A DNA stretch of 64,000 nt, from positions 1-64,000 of the forward strand of contig OU744446.1 in the NCBI GenBank assembly GCA_916610825.1, in the 5' to 3' direction. Shown here piece after piece: positions 43,551-61,000 of the stretch. Origin of the DNA: Haliclystus octoradiatus (Eukaryota; Cnidaria; Staurozoa; Stauromedusae; Haliclystidae). The translations under genes were made by a program, and so were the position numbers. The notes beneath the pieces are model-generated. The model was not told the DNA's origin and did no database searches. It worked only from the letters and a program-made list of their open reading frames with translations. Positions within the stretch are counted from its first letter, which is position 1. The number at the start of each line of letters is the position of its first letter.

Positions 43551-45029
43551 GCCGGCCTCACTCCAAGAAAGACGTACTAAATTTCTTTTTCCAAACTTTA
43601 TACATCTGATCCGCAGCGAAGTTTCCACATTCAGACCGTTCAAATTTCTTGGAATAATCTACATTTTCTTTAAAATGGCTTTCCTGTATGCATGATATTT
43701 AAGTACAGGTCACTGGAAGGATGATAATTATATAATAAATGTAATGATATTTGAATCCTTGAAATGAGATCAGTAAAAAATATCCCATTGGGATCTCATG
43801 AAACCTTTTGATATGACAACGATCGATCGACGCAGTATAATATGCACTTTTTTCTTTTATCTTCCCAGTTTATAAGATCACCGAGGCTCAAATTCCTAAA
43901 AGATCAAGAAAGTTAAGAATATAGGTTCATATTTGTTTTTCAGATTATTCTCAGAATTCTAAATTCTAAATTCTCAACTATAACAATAATAAAACCTCAA
44001 AAATAAATAAATGCTACACTGTGTATTAAATATGCACGTGTGTTCCGGGACATGTGTACTGTACGTGCAATTATGTGCCAGTAATTTTGCTGGGAACTAT
44101 ATTGTACATCACATGCAGCACTGTACTGTGAGAGACAAGAAAATTACATCAGCAGTGCTGAGCAGTAAAGTACTGTTTATAATAATACATTGAATTTAGA
44201 GAAACACAATTATGAGTTAGAACAGGTTAAGAACATTTTGAGGCTCAATCATTTAACAAATAAGAACACTGAGCCTCAGGACAGCCGGGTCACTCATATT
44301 TTGAATTGCAGAAAATTTGTACACCCAGAGAATATATGGTACGGTAGTTATGATATCTATACATAATATATATACCATCATTAATATGTCATGAATTTAA
44401 TCATACTAGGTTTCGAGTTGCATGCAAATACATGCTTATATTGAGATATGAATCGTCTGGCTTAACTGTTCAAAATAAAGTTATGAAGAAATCTATGTAG
44501 CCTAGATAATCTGATCGAAGCCTTAATTTAATTGAGAACATATTCTATTTCATTTTTTGCTGTTGAAATAAGCAGAAAGTTTTGAATTGGAAAGTATCCC
44601 AAAGCACGTGGAAGTTGTAGCCATATCCCCAAAAAATATCCAAGAAACGCCTTACATACTACAGACATAGAAATGGAAATAGCGTAAATTTAAAAGTAAA
44701 TAGAAAGTATCATTTCTATTACATCAGGCGTGGAGTGCATCGTTTCATTATAATTTTGTCAGGCAGTATTCATTTATTTATCAATATCGGTAATCTGCAT
44801 CGCATTTAAGCCATTTAATAGATTTCAAGAATTGATATTTCTAGGTATCGAAATAATCAAACTAAGGTTAATAACATAAAGTATAATTTAGTAAAAGTAC
44901 TTAAATTTTAATTTAAAATGGCTAAAGTTGATAGGGTAAATGACATTCGTTGAAATCAAACTAAAGTTATGATATGGAAGAATTTTTTAATTATTATTAT
45001 TATTTTTTTTTTTTTAAAGGCTAAAACAT
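43551..45029. other. Intergenic, no gene seen
   Basis: AT-rich; open frames under 62 codons. A 9-bp inverted repeat TGAGGCTCA / TGAGCCTCA lies at about 44238-44280. Confidence 0.5.
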
Positions 45030-45245
45030 AGTAGTAGTAATAGTAGTAGTAGACAGTCACATTATAGGAATGTACCGTCCCTCTTTCGCCTAACATATTT
45101 GCTACACGAAGAACGTCACATATCGCGGTCAGACAATAGCTGACAAAGAAATTTGTAAATAATTAGATAATTCATGATACAAAACATTATGAAAATACAT
45201 TAATTGCCCACAGCCCCGTTGAAGCATCTCCTCAGGTCACCAGTG
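45030..45245 (-). mobile_element. Second copy of the LINE-B 3' end
   Basis: The reverse complement matches 17240-17435: the block GAGATGCTTC.ACGGGGCT, the TTTTCATAATGTTTTGTATC segment, CAAATATGT.AGGCG.AAGAGG, and the TATAATGTGACTGTCTA end followed by a (TAC)n tail (here TAGTAGTAGTAATAGTAG on the + strand). The copy is a short 5'-truncated insertion with several differences. Confidence 0.85.
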
Positions 45246-45779
45246 AAGGATGTTATTGAGTGGGGGTGGAGCAATACGTATCTGGAATCTGGTAGGCTAA
45301 AAAATGTCAACAAATACCAATTTCTAAATCGAGTAATTCCATGGGAACAACTTACCAGAGAGCAATGAAATTGATATTTTTGATTATTTTTTGGTCAAAC
45401 ATCAACAACAAAAATTCAGAAGAAAATGTTGAAATGCCTCTAGGATTCGAGAGGCCTAACCTTAGTAGGCTACTGTATACCGATGGTGGATTGAGATATA
45501 GGATAAATCATCCGTAGAAAAGACAGTGTTGAATCGTGTTTTATGTCTTATTAAATAGCGATGTTTCGCGAAAACAACAGAGTTGTACAAGATTAATAAC
45601 AACTATATATTATATGGTATGTTGAGGTAATAAATTTGTATTGCCTGCGTAAAATAAATGTTTAATGTTAAATATTATAATATTTTAATTAATTGATGGA
45701 GTAGTGTAATGTGACTATAATATTGAATATAATGAAGTTGAATGTACAAAGTAATTTAAATGTATTTAGACGGTAATAA

Positions 45780-46000
45780 TTGGCATGAAGCGTCCAGTAG
45801 GCAGTAATAAATGTCCGTGTGGAGATAGCAACTCTTTGATGTTGACATGTGAGACAGGTTTTGCAGTATTCTTTGATTTTGGAATACATAGATGACCAGA
45901 AAAATCGATTGTTAATCATAAGAAGGCTTTTACGGAAACCAAAATCTCCTAAAGAATGAAATTGTTCGATTAAAGTAGTACAAAGTAGTTGAATGAATTG
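45780..46000 (-). pseudogene. Ty3/Gypsy-like integrase zinc-finger fragment
   Basis: The minus frame contains EQFHSLGDFGFRKSLLMINN, RFFWSSMYSKIKEYCKTCLT and CQHQR, the H2C2 arrangement HxxxGxxGxxKxxxxIxxRFxWxxMxxxIxxYCxxCxxCQ of Ty3/Gypsy integrases. The first His of the pair is displaced (HSLGDFG). The rest of the element is absent or unrecognisable. Confidence 0.65.
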
Positions 46001-47577
46001 TCTAAGCAGAAGATAATTTGATAGTATAATGAAATGCGTTGAGATAAAATAGCTTTGATAAAATAAATGCAATACTTCCAAATCTATAAAAATTAAACAA
46101 ATAAAGTCTTATTTACATGTTGTGACATAATCCATTTTTTCCAAATCAGTAAGTTTATAATCTCGAAATCAGTGACACTGGATCAGGGGCAGTGTGTGGA
46201 GGCTCTTTTTGCTGGATTGATGTAAAGTTTTCAAATTTTGAACCTTTTGTTTTAAATCTTTTGTAGAAATGAATTTTCACAAGTTCTCAGACAGAAATGT
46301 TGGTACTTAATTAGAGCACTTTTCTAAGATAAAGTTTGAAAATGTAATAATTTGTGGTCATATATTTTAAATATTTAACGTCAAACCATTCTCTGCTAAA
46401 CTTCTTGAGGCTTCAATGACCAATTTACATTGAAAATAAAAACTGATAACTTGTTATCCTTGTGTCCTGTATCTATCTGTACTGCAACACAGAATATCTA
46501 TCACGGCTATAATAATGTAAGTGGCAGGTTATATACAACCTTAGCTTTATTAGCCAGTCAAAGAAAATTAACAAACAATAATATCCTCAAAACCACCTAC
46601 CTTAGATTTATCGGACTCGGTTCATCCTCTATGATGCAGCTTTATCCCAGCCTTCAGCAACTTCGAATGAATGCCTGTAATAATGCGGATGCTGTGTTGG
46701 CAGAATAAACTGTAATTGGTTTAATCTGTGCCTCCACACCACGACAAGGTCCAGCATTCCGACTTCGTGGAGGACATGCAGGTATCCCTAGTGCTATAAT
46801 TAGCAATAGGGATATCTTCATGCAGATCATTCCATGAGTTTACATTGCTGTTTAGCATTGGAAATGTTTTATGATGAAACAGGGCCTAAGAAAAATTAGT
46901 TCAGCAAATGATAAGGCTCATGGAACATCCTCAAAATAACCATACAATAGAGAAAATAGGCAATAGCATGTGTAAATTATCCACACAATGCATATCGATA
47001 GTATTGTCAGTAGGATCATGTCGGATAATTTCGGACGTGTGCGAATGAACTTTTTCTACTTTCTAGAATACCAGTAGATGCTTATGATGTCTTGAAAGAT
47101 ATTATCTGGATTGTTGCTGCGTTTGTTGCTGCTTTTGTTAAACATGACGCTACGTTATTTGGATTCGGTATTTACTGGATCGGACCAGAATATAATGCGG
47201 ATTCCGGAACTAATTTCTTTATATACCGGGAAAATCCGGATTGAGTTGAGTATATCCGGATCAAATACGGATATCCGGTTAAGGATATTCGGATGCTGAA
47301 GAACGGATCAAGAAAGATAACCGGATCCGAGGCCTACTTAGCATCCGGCTTACTAATACCCAGTCCTCTAAGGATTGAGCCTCTAGCCGGTACTAAACAA
47401 ATCAAATGTGATCGAGGCTCTTATTCTCGACACTTTTACGTCACAATTGCCATCAAATGAAACAATAGACAATTGGCTTTATATCTATTGTTCCTAATCT
47501 AGTAGATGTTGATTACCATTTGCTAATTACATTGTCTAGGGGGGATAGATTGAAACAGCCTCACCAGGAAGAGCCCC
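46001..47577. other. Intergenic with short hairpins and an ATCCGGAT-rich patch
   Basis: The + frame at 46430-46708 (92 codons) has no recognised domain. Two hairpins lie side by side: CCTCCAC / GTGGAGG at 46731-46773, and CATGCAGGTATCCCTA / TAGGGATATCTTCATG at 46775-46822. From 47155 to 47345 the motifs ATCCGGAT, CGGATATCCGG and GGATCGG recur about a dozen times, a degenerate minisatellite. Confidence 0.5.
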
Positions 47578-48166
47578 ATTGTCTAGTCGAGGGTCCCAAA
47601 GGGGAGGGGGCGCCCTACAATACTCACGAGCTACCTTGACCAGCTCTACGATAATCCAGTGCCAGACGACCAATAACTGAGAATACAAATAATAGCAAGA
47701 TTATATAACACAACCATCCCCATGACTCCACCCGCATACATACAACCACAATACATACTTTACCATCCATTTGACGACCACCCTACAGCTGTGAACTTAA
47801 AAGGCATATCACAATTAAACAACGTATCCCATTCCCGTAAACCTATATACCTATTATACCTAGCCAACCATGATCAGGACAGAAGACGACATGCCAGGTA
47901 TCTGAACCATCTAAAAAAAATGTGCACATCAGCATCCCCAACAAACCAAAATAACAAATCGCTTTTGAGTGCCCTATCTACTTAAAGAGTTCAAAATGAT
48001 GAGCAGCCTTGTTTGAAAATGTTTGAAATAGGATTTTATAAAATCATGTAGTAGCTAGCCCTTTGATATAATTTTTGTCCAAAACGTATAGCAAGGAAAA
48101 CAGTACAAAGGCTGCTGCTCATTTGAACTCTTCAATCCCAACCCCCGGGACCCTCGACTAGACAAT
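47578..48166. mobile_element. Non-autonomous element with 20-bp terminal inverted repeats
   Basis: ATTGTCTAGTCGAGGGTCCC at 47578-47597 is exactly complementary to GGGACCCTCGACTAGACAAT at 48147-48166. A second, imperfect inverted pair, GAGTTCAAAATGATGAGCAGCCTT (47988-48011) and AAGGCTGCTGCTCATTTGAACTC (48109-48131), lies inside the right half. The only frame (47722-47985, 87 codons) has no domain. It is likely a MITE of unknown superfamily; no clear target duplication is seen. Confidence 0.7.
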
Positions 48167-48537
48167 ATCGGACACGCCATAGATCACCATCGCCATTATC
48201 ATTTATTGATCAGATTTGAACCATGTTCGTTTGCCTGAAAAATAAGCAAAAACATATTTAGTATCTCATACTATCAAAGCGGTTTCGCAAAAAAAGTCAA
48301 AGCCAACATAACTATGATGAGTTTATCAAAATGTTAATTTGGCTACCAATAATGGCAATCAGGCATTTACTACTTCGCTTGCTACAAAAGCTGAATTTTT
48401 AACAGTACTAATTATTGACGATAATTTATATATCAATGGATTTTAGAATGCTAAGATTAAAGCCATCCATATTTGACAACCGGAAACACATGCAATTATC
48501 GAATGAATGTAAAAATAAATTGAGACATATTTGAGTA

Positions 48538-49112
48538 ATTGCTGTTTTACACTGACTGCTGATAAAAATTAGGAGTATAAAATTTTACCTAACTTCTGCA
48601 GCTATTATATTTGCTCGATGATAGACACGTTATTACCATTAATCTTGTACCATTTGTGTAGCTTCCGTCATGTGTCTAAAAGAATATACATTTTTATGTT
48701 ATATTGTCATTCTTAAATTAGCCAATCTTCAAGCAGTTATTTTTCATTGGTTACACTATTAAAAATATTTTTCTTGCATTACAATCGATCAACTTAAATG
48801 ATTTCATGGTGCACGACTGCAAAAATTGCTGTTTTACACTGACTGCTGATAAAAATTAGGAGTATAAAACTTTACCTAACTTCTGCAGCTATTATATTTG
48901 CTCGATGATAGACACGTTATTACCATTAATCTTGTACCATTTGTGTAGCTTCCGTCATGTGTCTACAAAGAATATACATTTTTATGTTATATTGTCATTC
49001 TTAAATTAGCCAATCTTCAAGCAGTTATTTTTCATTGGTTATGCTATCAAAAATATTTTTCTTGCATTACAATCGATCGACTTAAATGATTTCATGGTGC
49101 ACGACTGCAAAA
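48538..49112. repeat. 287-bp tandem duplication
   Basis: 48538-48824 is repeated at 48825-49112, starting ATTGCTGTTTTACACTGACT and ending ...GCACGACTGCAAAAA, with only a few differences (for example AAAATTTT against AAAACTTT and CTAAAAGAAT against CTACAAAGAAT). No coding. Confidence 0.9.
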
Positions 49113-52100
49113 ATGCCGTATTACCGATGTCAATTGCCGGCTACCGAGAGACCTACTGCATTAGCTGTAACGATATGGATTAAATCAAGATTAAATGTCC
49201 AAGGCAGGATGTCAAAATTAATTTCTTTTGCGTTTCCGAATAAAATTGCCTTTCGAGTACTTCTCAAAACAGAAGGCGTCTGCATGTATGTCAGCGTTAA
49301 AATAGAGCATAATATAGAATTGAGACAAAGATGAGGCAATTAAAAGCCTTTTCCGTTACTCGGAGTTTGCCGCGTTTATTTTGCGATCATCCGAAGGTTT
49401 TGTATATTACTAAAATGTTCAATTGGTCATCAAATTAAAGCTATTTTATTCGCATTCTACTTATAGAGACGATCATAAAATATCAAATGATTGACCTGGA
49501 TCTGGCAGCATTTTTCATGATTGCTTTCTGCGTAATATGACATTCATCATCATCGTTCTGCACGTCCAGTTTCATAGCTCATTATGTCTGAAAAGAGATA
49601 ATATATATCATTCGTGAATATATAGTTCATTACATTATTTACAAATTTAATAGCTGTCATGTCTAAAAACGGATTTGAGAATAATTATTAGACCCCGTAT
49701 TACTTATTTTACAAATCACTAAATATTACATATTTGCATTTCAGTCCAGTCAAAGCTGTTTCGATTTGAAGTAATTTTATGAAAATATGATGAATATTTG
49801 TTTACATGATCACTATACAACCAATTGGTTTTGTGAAACTCACGTCCTGAAATTCGTAGCTCGACGTATAATTCTGTCGCACTTTCATAGTCTACAAAAA
49901 AAGAATACGAAATTCAGCATGTTCCTTATAATAATAATTAAAACGTGTAACATGCGTAACAGATGTAACAGTAGCAATTGCGATTTTGCAATTTCGAAAC
50001 TTCAAGTAATGAATAGTTGGACATAGTTCTTCTACTAAACAGTATACATAATAAAAATATATCTGGAAAATATCAACATGTTTCTTAAGATGATTTATGA
50101 ACATTTAATCAAAACTGCAATAATTTAACTACATCATTACCTGCATTGCAGCTCATTACTGTAGAAATTTCAAGAGGATCCATTCATTCGTTCGTTTTAT
50201 TTAACCAAGGCAAATAGACACATACATGCTCTCTTGAAATTCGGCTTTGTTTTACTTTTACCACTTCTTGCGCTTCATTCAATGTCAATTTGAGTCAACG
50301 CCAGAAAAGTTAAAGACAAAAATTGAACTAGAAGAAAAATAAATACAGCATATTAATCTATTCACACGGCGAAAATTAGGTTTAGAAAGAACACCAGAAA
50401 TATAATATACATAAAACATGCATAATATACAGTACCGCTAAATCATTGCAAAAGTTGATGAATCAACTGACATTTCTCGTTCACCCTAAAGTAAAAATAC
50501 ATAAAGACTCAAAATTTTAACATTTGCCTTGCCTATACTGAGGCAAACCTGTAAAATAAAGTTATAACTATAAGGTTCCTGAATAAATAATAATATACTC
50601 ACTCGGACACTTTTTTTACCTAAACGTAACGCGTAAGCCATCAAACACCCTCCTTCCTTTGTCGATATTCGTAACAAAATGCGGTTCAAATTAATCCCGC
50701 CAAAACGGGTACAATAGAAATGATTGATGGATACGAGATGATTGATTGGCCACATTCTCAGCTTTGGAAATCTTTATACAAATGATATTAATCCCAAGGG
50801 CGCTCTGAAATCATTCTCTCTTTGTGTATGATCCGGGAAAGGGTTACCTCAATTAGAGTGGAATAGTAGAATAATTAGAAATAGAAAACTAACACGGACT
50901 CCCAAAGGGATAAGTAATTCTCTCTCACACGGAACAAAAAACATTTATCATTTGCAAGAATTATTGTAAATACCGAAATGTGTGAAAAAGGGGGTGAATA
51001 TGTATGTTTGGCTAATTGTTTTGAACCGTTTAATATAACTGAAATAATATAAATATGAAATGAAGAGTGTACCTTGACTTGGGATAACTGTTAACTTTTG
51101 TCTGACGATTGACTCTAAGTGATGCTTGATCGAGAAGAGGAATTGTCAGGCTTAGAAATCGATTTTATATGTTGCAAAATCCGGGTTCCACCAAGAGCGG
51201 GAAAATTAACAGTTCCCTTTCATGGCACAAAGATTTAAAAAGACTTGAGTGTGATTTATTTTGCACATCTATAGACATGGGTAACTGCATGCGTTGTATC
51301 TATGGTTGTATTTATTCGTAACACGTAGATAAATTTAAATTGATTTCTACACATATTTCTTTAGTTAAACATTGAAAATATACAATGAATAAGTAAATAA
51401 AAATCGTTAAATCACTGCGTAAAAGAATGTAAAGAGAAATACATGATATTCTGATTTTTTGAGTCCAGAATTGGATTATTGAAAAATCTTCAGAATTGAT
51501 TTAGAAGATTTAGGAGAATTTCATGGCTTTTCATAAGAATCCCCGGTAAGAATCTTTAGAATAAGAATAAGAATGTAAGACTCTTGTGTAGTGGTTAAAA
51601 AGATAGATTTGAAACAGTAGTCAACACCAGTCACCTGATATGCTGCACTCTGACTAAAATCAGGACTTGAATCACTTGATAAGAGCGATTGCTGACACAC
51701 TGGCAGTGCCATTTATAAAGAAAAAATGAAAATGAAAACAAAATTTAATACATGAATAAAAGCAGCGATGTCCATGAGTTACCCTACTGCAAACATCTAT
51801 GTTAACCACATGGATTAAACAGGTGTACCATTAAACCATAATTAAACTCACATAAAAAGTATAGGAAGTATAGTTCTGTTTTCTGTTTATTGATTTTAGT
51901 AAATTTTAATAAGAGAGTAGTAGGCTAATGTCAAATGCATTTAATGCAAACGCTGAAGACTTTTTGAGCTAATTCTGACGCAAATATTATTACAGCCTTT
52001 CTTGTTCACAAAGCATTTTTGAGCTGTGTTTGGCAATTTGGCACCCGTCGATGGTCGACAACAGACAGAACATTTGTCGAAATGTGTTCTCTTTATAGCC

Positions 52101-52165
52101 TCTGTTTCACATTCTAGCAGCCTCTCTGCAAAACTCCACGTCAATACTTGAATTAATATTTCAAA
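49113..52165. other. Intergenic upstream of COPE, no gene seen
   Basis: About 3 kb, AT-rich, with open frames under 90 codons and no recognised domain. The promoter and 5' UTR of COPE should lie in the last few hundred bases, but I see no clear core-promoter motif. Confidence 0.5.
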
Positions 52166-57660
<5,495 letters not shown>

Positions 57661-58032
57661 TAATAATTCAGATAATAATTGTATTCTCTCTCCTTAAATT
57701 GTTAAACTTTTTACTATCATTTTGATTGCTTTAGTATATTACTATAATGAATTATAGTTATGTAGCATATTACAAAACAATTGATCAGTAAATTTCATTG
57801 CAGAATGTTGAGTCGTGTCTAGGGGACAACTGACCTCTTCCTTACTTGCCCCGAACTTGGCTAATTGTGGGGAGTGGATAAGAGTTGCTATATTATTACG
57901 TGACACAATGGAAGGAGAGACTAAGACGCATAAGAGGTCAAAATAATTTAATTTACAAAATGGTGGCAAAAAGATTCAAAATATGCCAATATTCTAGTAT
58001 CACATTTACACGGGGGGTTGATTCAAGTGATC
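57661..58032. other. Intergenic between convergent COPE and CHD1 stops
   Basis: 372 bp shared by the two 3' ends. I see no canonical AATAAA on either strand, so polyadenylation signals are non-canonical or the 3' UTRs overlap into the neighbouring gene. Confidence 0.6.
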
Positions 58033-61000
58033 TCAAGACTTGAGTTTCTTGTCTCTGCTGAATTGATGATTGTTCCTATGACTACTATCTCTATGGCCAG
58101 GGTAGTCAGAGTGTGTATGATGGTGTCTTCTTTTGTGATTTGTATATGACGATGAGTCGTCTGATCTGTCCGCACTGCCATTTTCTGTCCGTTCCCTTGG
58201 GCTGCGGCTTCTGTCCCATCTGGTGAGAAACAATCCATATTTAGTCTATGTGTGCATTTCGTAAAGGAGCAGCGATAAATGTGATGATTCTATGAAAAGA
58301 CTTACCGGTGCCTAGAGTCATGTCTGTGGTGTCGTTTTTCACTGTGAAAATTGTCTTGGGTTCGACTTCTAGAAGGACGGTCTCTTTCTTTAGAATCGTA
58401 TGACGCATGTCTTTGATTGACAAACTTCTTGCTGTTTTCATGTAGTGAAACTGTTGGCAACACCTGTTTTGATTGATGATTGTCGTCGTGCCGTTGTTTC
58501 TGACAATTAAATATTAAAATGCAATGATTAACAACAATAGATACAATGTTACTGATACACTTCCTGCTGACCAATTCCGTACCTCATCACGATGAGTGTC
58601 CTTTTTCTTAGATGCAATTCGAAACAGACTGAATAATTTACGTGCATCAAATGCTGTGAATTTCGATACAAACGTCCACAGGTTACTACAGAGTAAATAT
58701 AAACATTAATTAAACACAGAAATCACATTTAACTTTTGTTACCATGGTAATCAGAATCATACCTGCGCCATTGTGCATTGACAGGTTCATCCTTCATGGC
58801 TTCATTTGATTCTAAATATTTTTCAACATGATGGCCAATCTTCAACAGACACTACAAACAAAAGACAAAAGCTAAAACAGAATCCTAACTAAAGGTGTGT
58901 TAGTCTATAAGCTGCTTCATAGTCATACCTGCCGTGTGACAGATGCTTGTTCTTTGTCAGATACCTGTTGGTCGTGATTCTCGAGAAGGCGCAATGCCTT
59001 CTTTACAGGGCGCATACGTTCCTTACATAAAGTAAATGTTTCTCTGCTCATATCTGATACTTCGTAAACATCTTTTTGATCCAAAGTTTCTCCCTTTGGA
59101 TGGCGGTGTTGTTTGTTGTTGTCATCAATATTCTATAAACAAACAAGACACATGCAAACTAATATGCAGAGAAACAGACTACATCATGGGACAGACTGTT
59201 GTTACTCCTTATATTCACCTTGCTAACCTCCGGTCCCTGTGGGCGTTTTAATTTCTTCTTTTTGACTGATTTTGAAATGTTTTCGGTTACAATTAAATCC
59301 TGTTTATTTTCCGCTCCGCAATTTTGCTTATCACCTAAAGAGGAGAGGGGGACATGGTTGGTCACATGATCAGGAGGTTTTTCGTCAGGTGGCACATGAT
59401 TGGCTTTCTTGAGGCTTTTAACTTTGTGGGGGGTCTGCAATGATAAATACACAGCATGTAACCAGCAGAGTCAATGATATTACAGTACGCTATACAATGC
59501 AAAATAACGAGAAATGGAAGGCAACTCACATTGCTACTACTAGAAGGCTTAGATGTTGGGATGTTTTGCCGTAGCAGTTTGATCAAATACTCAGCTCTTG
59601 ACTGCAAATGCTTTTCGGTTGGTTTTGTTTCGCCAGGTACGAGGATCTAACAAACATAAAAATTAAAATTCTTGAATAATAAGTAGACATCATACAGTAA
59701 TCAGATGTGATTGTGAAACTGGCTTGCCTTTGATGATAGCCCAAGCGAAATATCCTCTTTGATGGCTTCCCAATTACCAAAACCATGGCGACTGAGGCCA
59801 ACAAGCAGCATGGAGTCATCTGCAACCGTCCATGGTCTTCCCCAGTGAACGCTGCGGACAGGAACAGCAAGTCTGAACCTACAAAAGTGAATATAAATAA
59901 ATAATTGATTATAAGATGGCATCAATTTGAAACAAAATAACAAGCCACATAAACAAATATACCCACTTGAGGCATTCTGAATCCGTCGTAGGTATCAGAG
60001 CTGCAAGAGGCTCAAGCTCTTCCTCGTGGCGCAATAACGCTGGAGCGTTGATGGTAACTGAAGATAGTTTGAATGTTGCGCCACGTTTCTTGCCTATTGT
60101 AGAAAAGACAATATGAATAGTCAATATCTTACATTGCCATCATTAGTGTAAGAAAAAAGTCGGGATCTGAGTTAAAAAGTCCAAAAATCAAAAGTCTGTA
60201 AGTTTTGTAAAGCATTCAGTAGGATTTCTATAACATTCATTTTGACTTTTTCATATTTCCAACATAATATTTGATTTGTGATGTAAATTGGATTTTCAGC
60301 ATTCTTAACTTTAAGACCTTGTAGACCGAGCACCACAGAACTAAAACGGCAGGTTTCTCCGGGCAACATGAAAATCACATAAAAGTGTTCATAAAAATAT
60401 GCTCAACAATTACCTATTCCTTGTTTTAATTAAATTCTATTGTAAACCCTTCAAAAATCCAATTTATATTTCATGATTCAAGGTAAAAGCCTTCTTATCA
60501 TTTTGAGAAAATGCTGGACGTGAGCTTCATGGTCTTTGATTCTTTTGTTCTCCCAAGATTTAGCGAATTCATAGAAGCATGACGAAAACACAAAATGTAT
60601 GAATTACGAGGGATCTGACCGTGGAATGATATATAAATTAATCTCTGACCAAAATTTGACCAAAACAAGGAATAGGTAATCGGTCAGCATATTTTTATGA
60701 ACACTTTAATGTGATTTTCAAGTAGCCCGGAGAAACTTGCCGTTTTAGTTCTGTGGCGCTCGGTCTATTGGAATAGAATAGGAATAATGCCATGGTAATT
60801 CCATACTTATGTCTGTTTCGAGTATGGTTTATGGAGAAAAAGTAAAAGTTTCCGTTAAGGATTTGTCCCAGTTGATGTCTTTTGGACTCTACTGAAATTT
60901 GATATTGTTTTGATGAAGATATTTATTGCTTCTTTGGTCAGCTTAGGAAAGGATTCTGAGGAGGATTCCGGAAAGTAAAACCTTCTCTCGGACCCAGGCC

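Noticed and set aside
46430..46708. 92-codon + frame considered as a host exon
   Set aside because: No recognised domain and no paired splice sites linking it to other coding.
47722..47985. 87-codon frame considered as a transposase
   Set aside because: No DDE or other motif; the element around it is too short to be autonomous.
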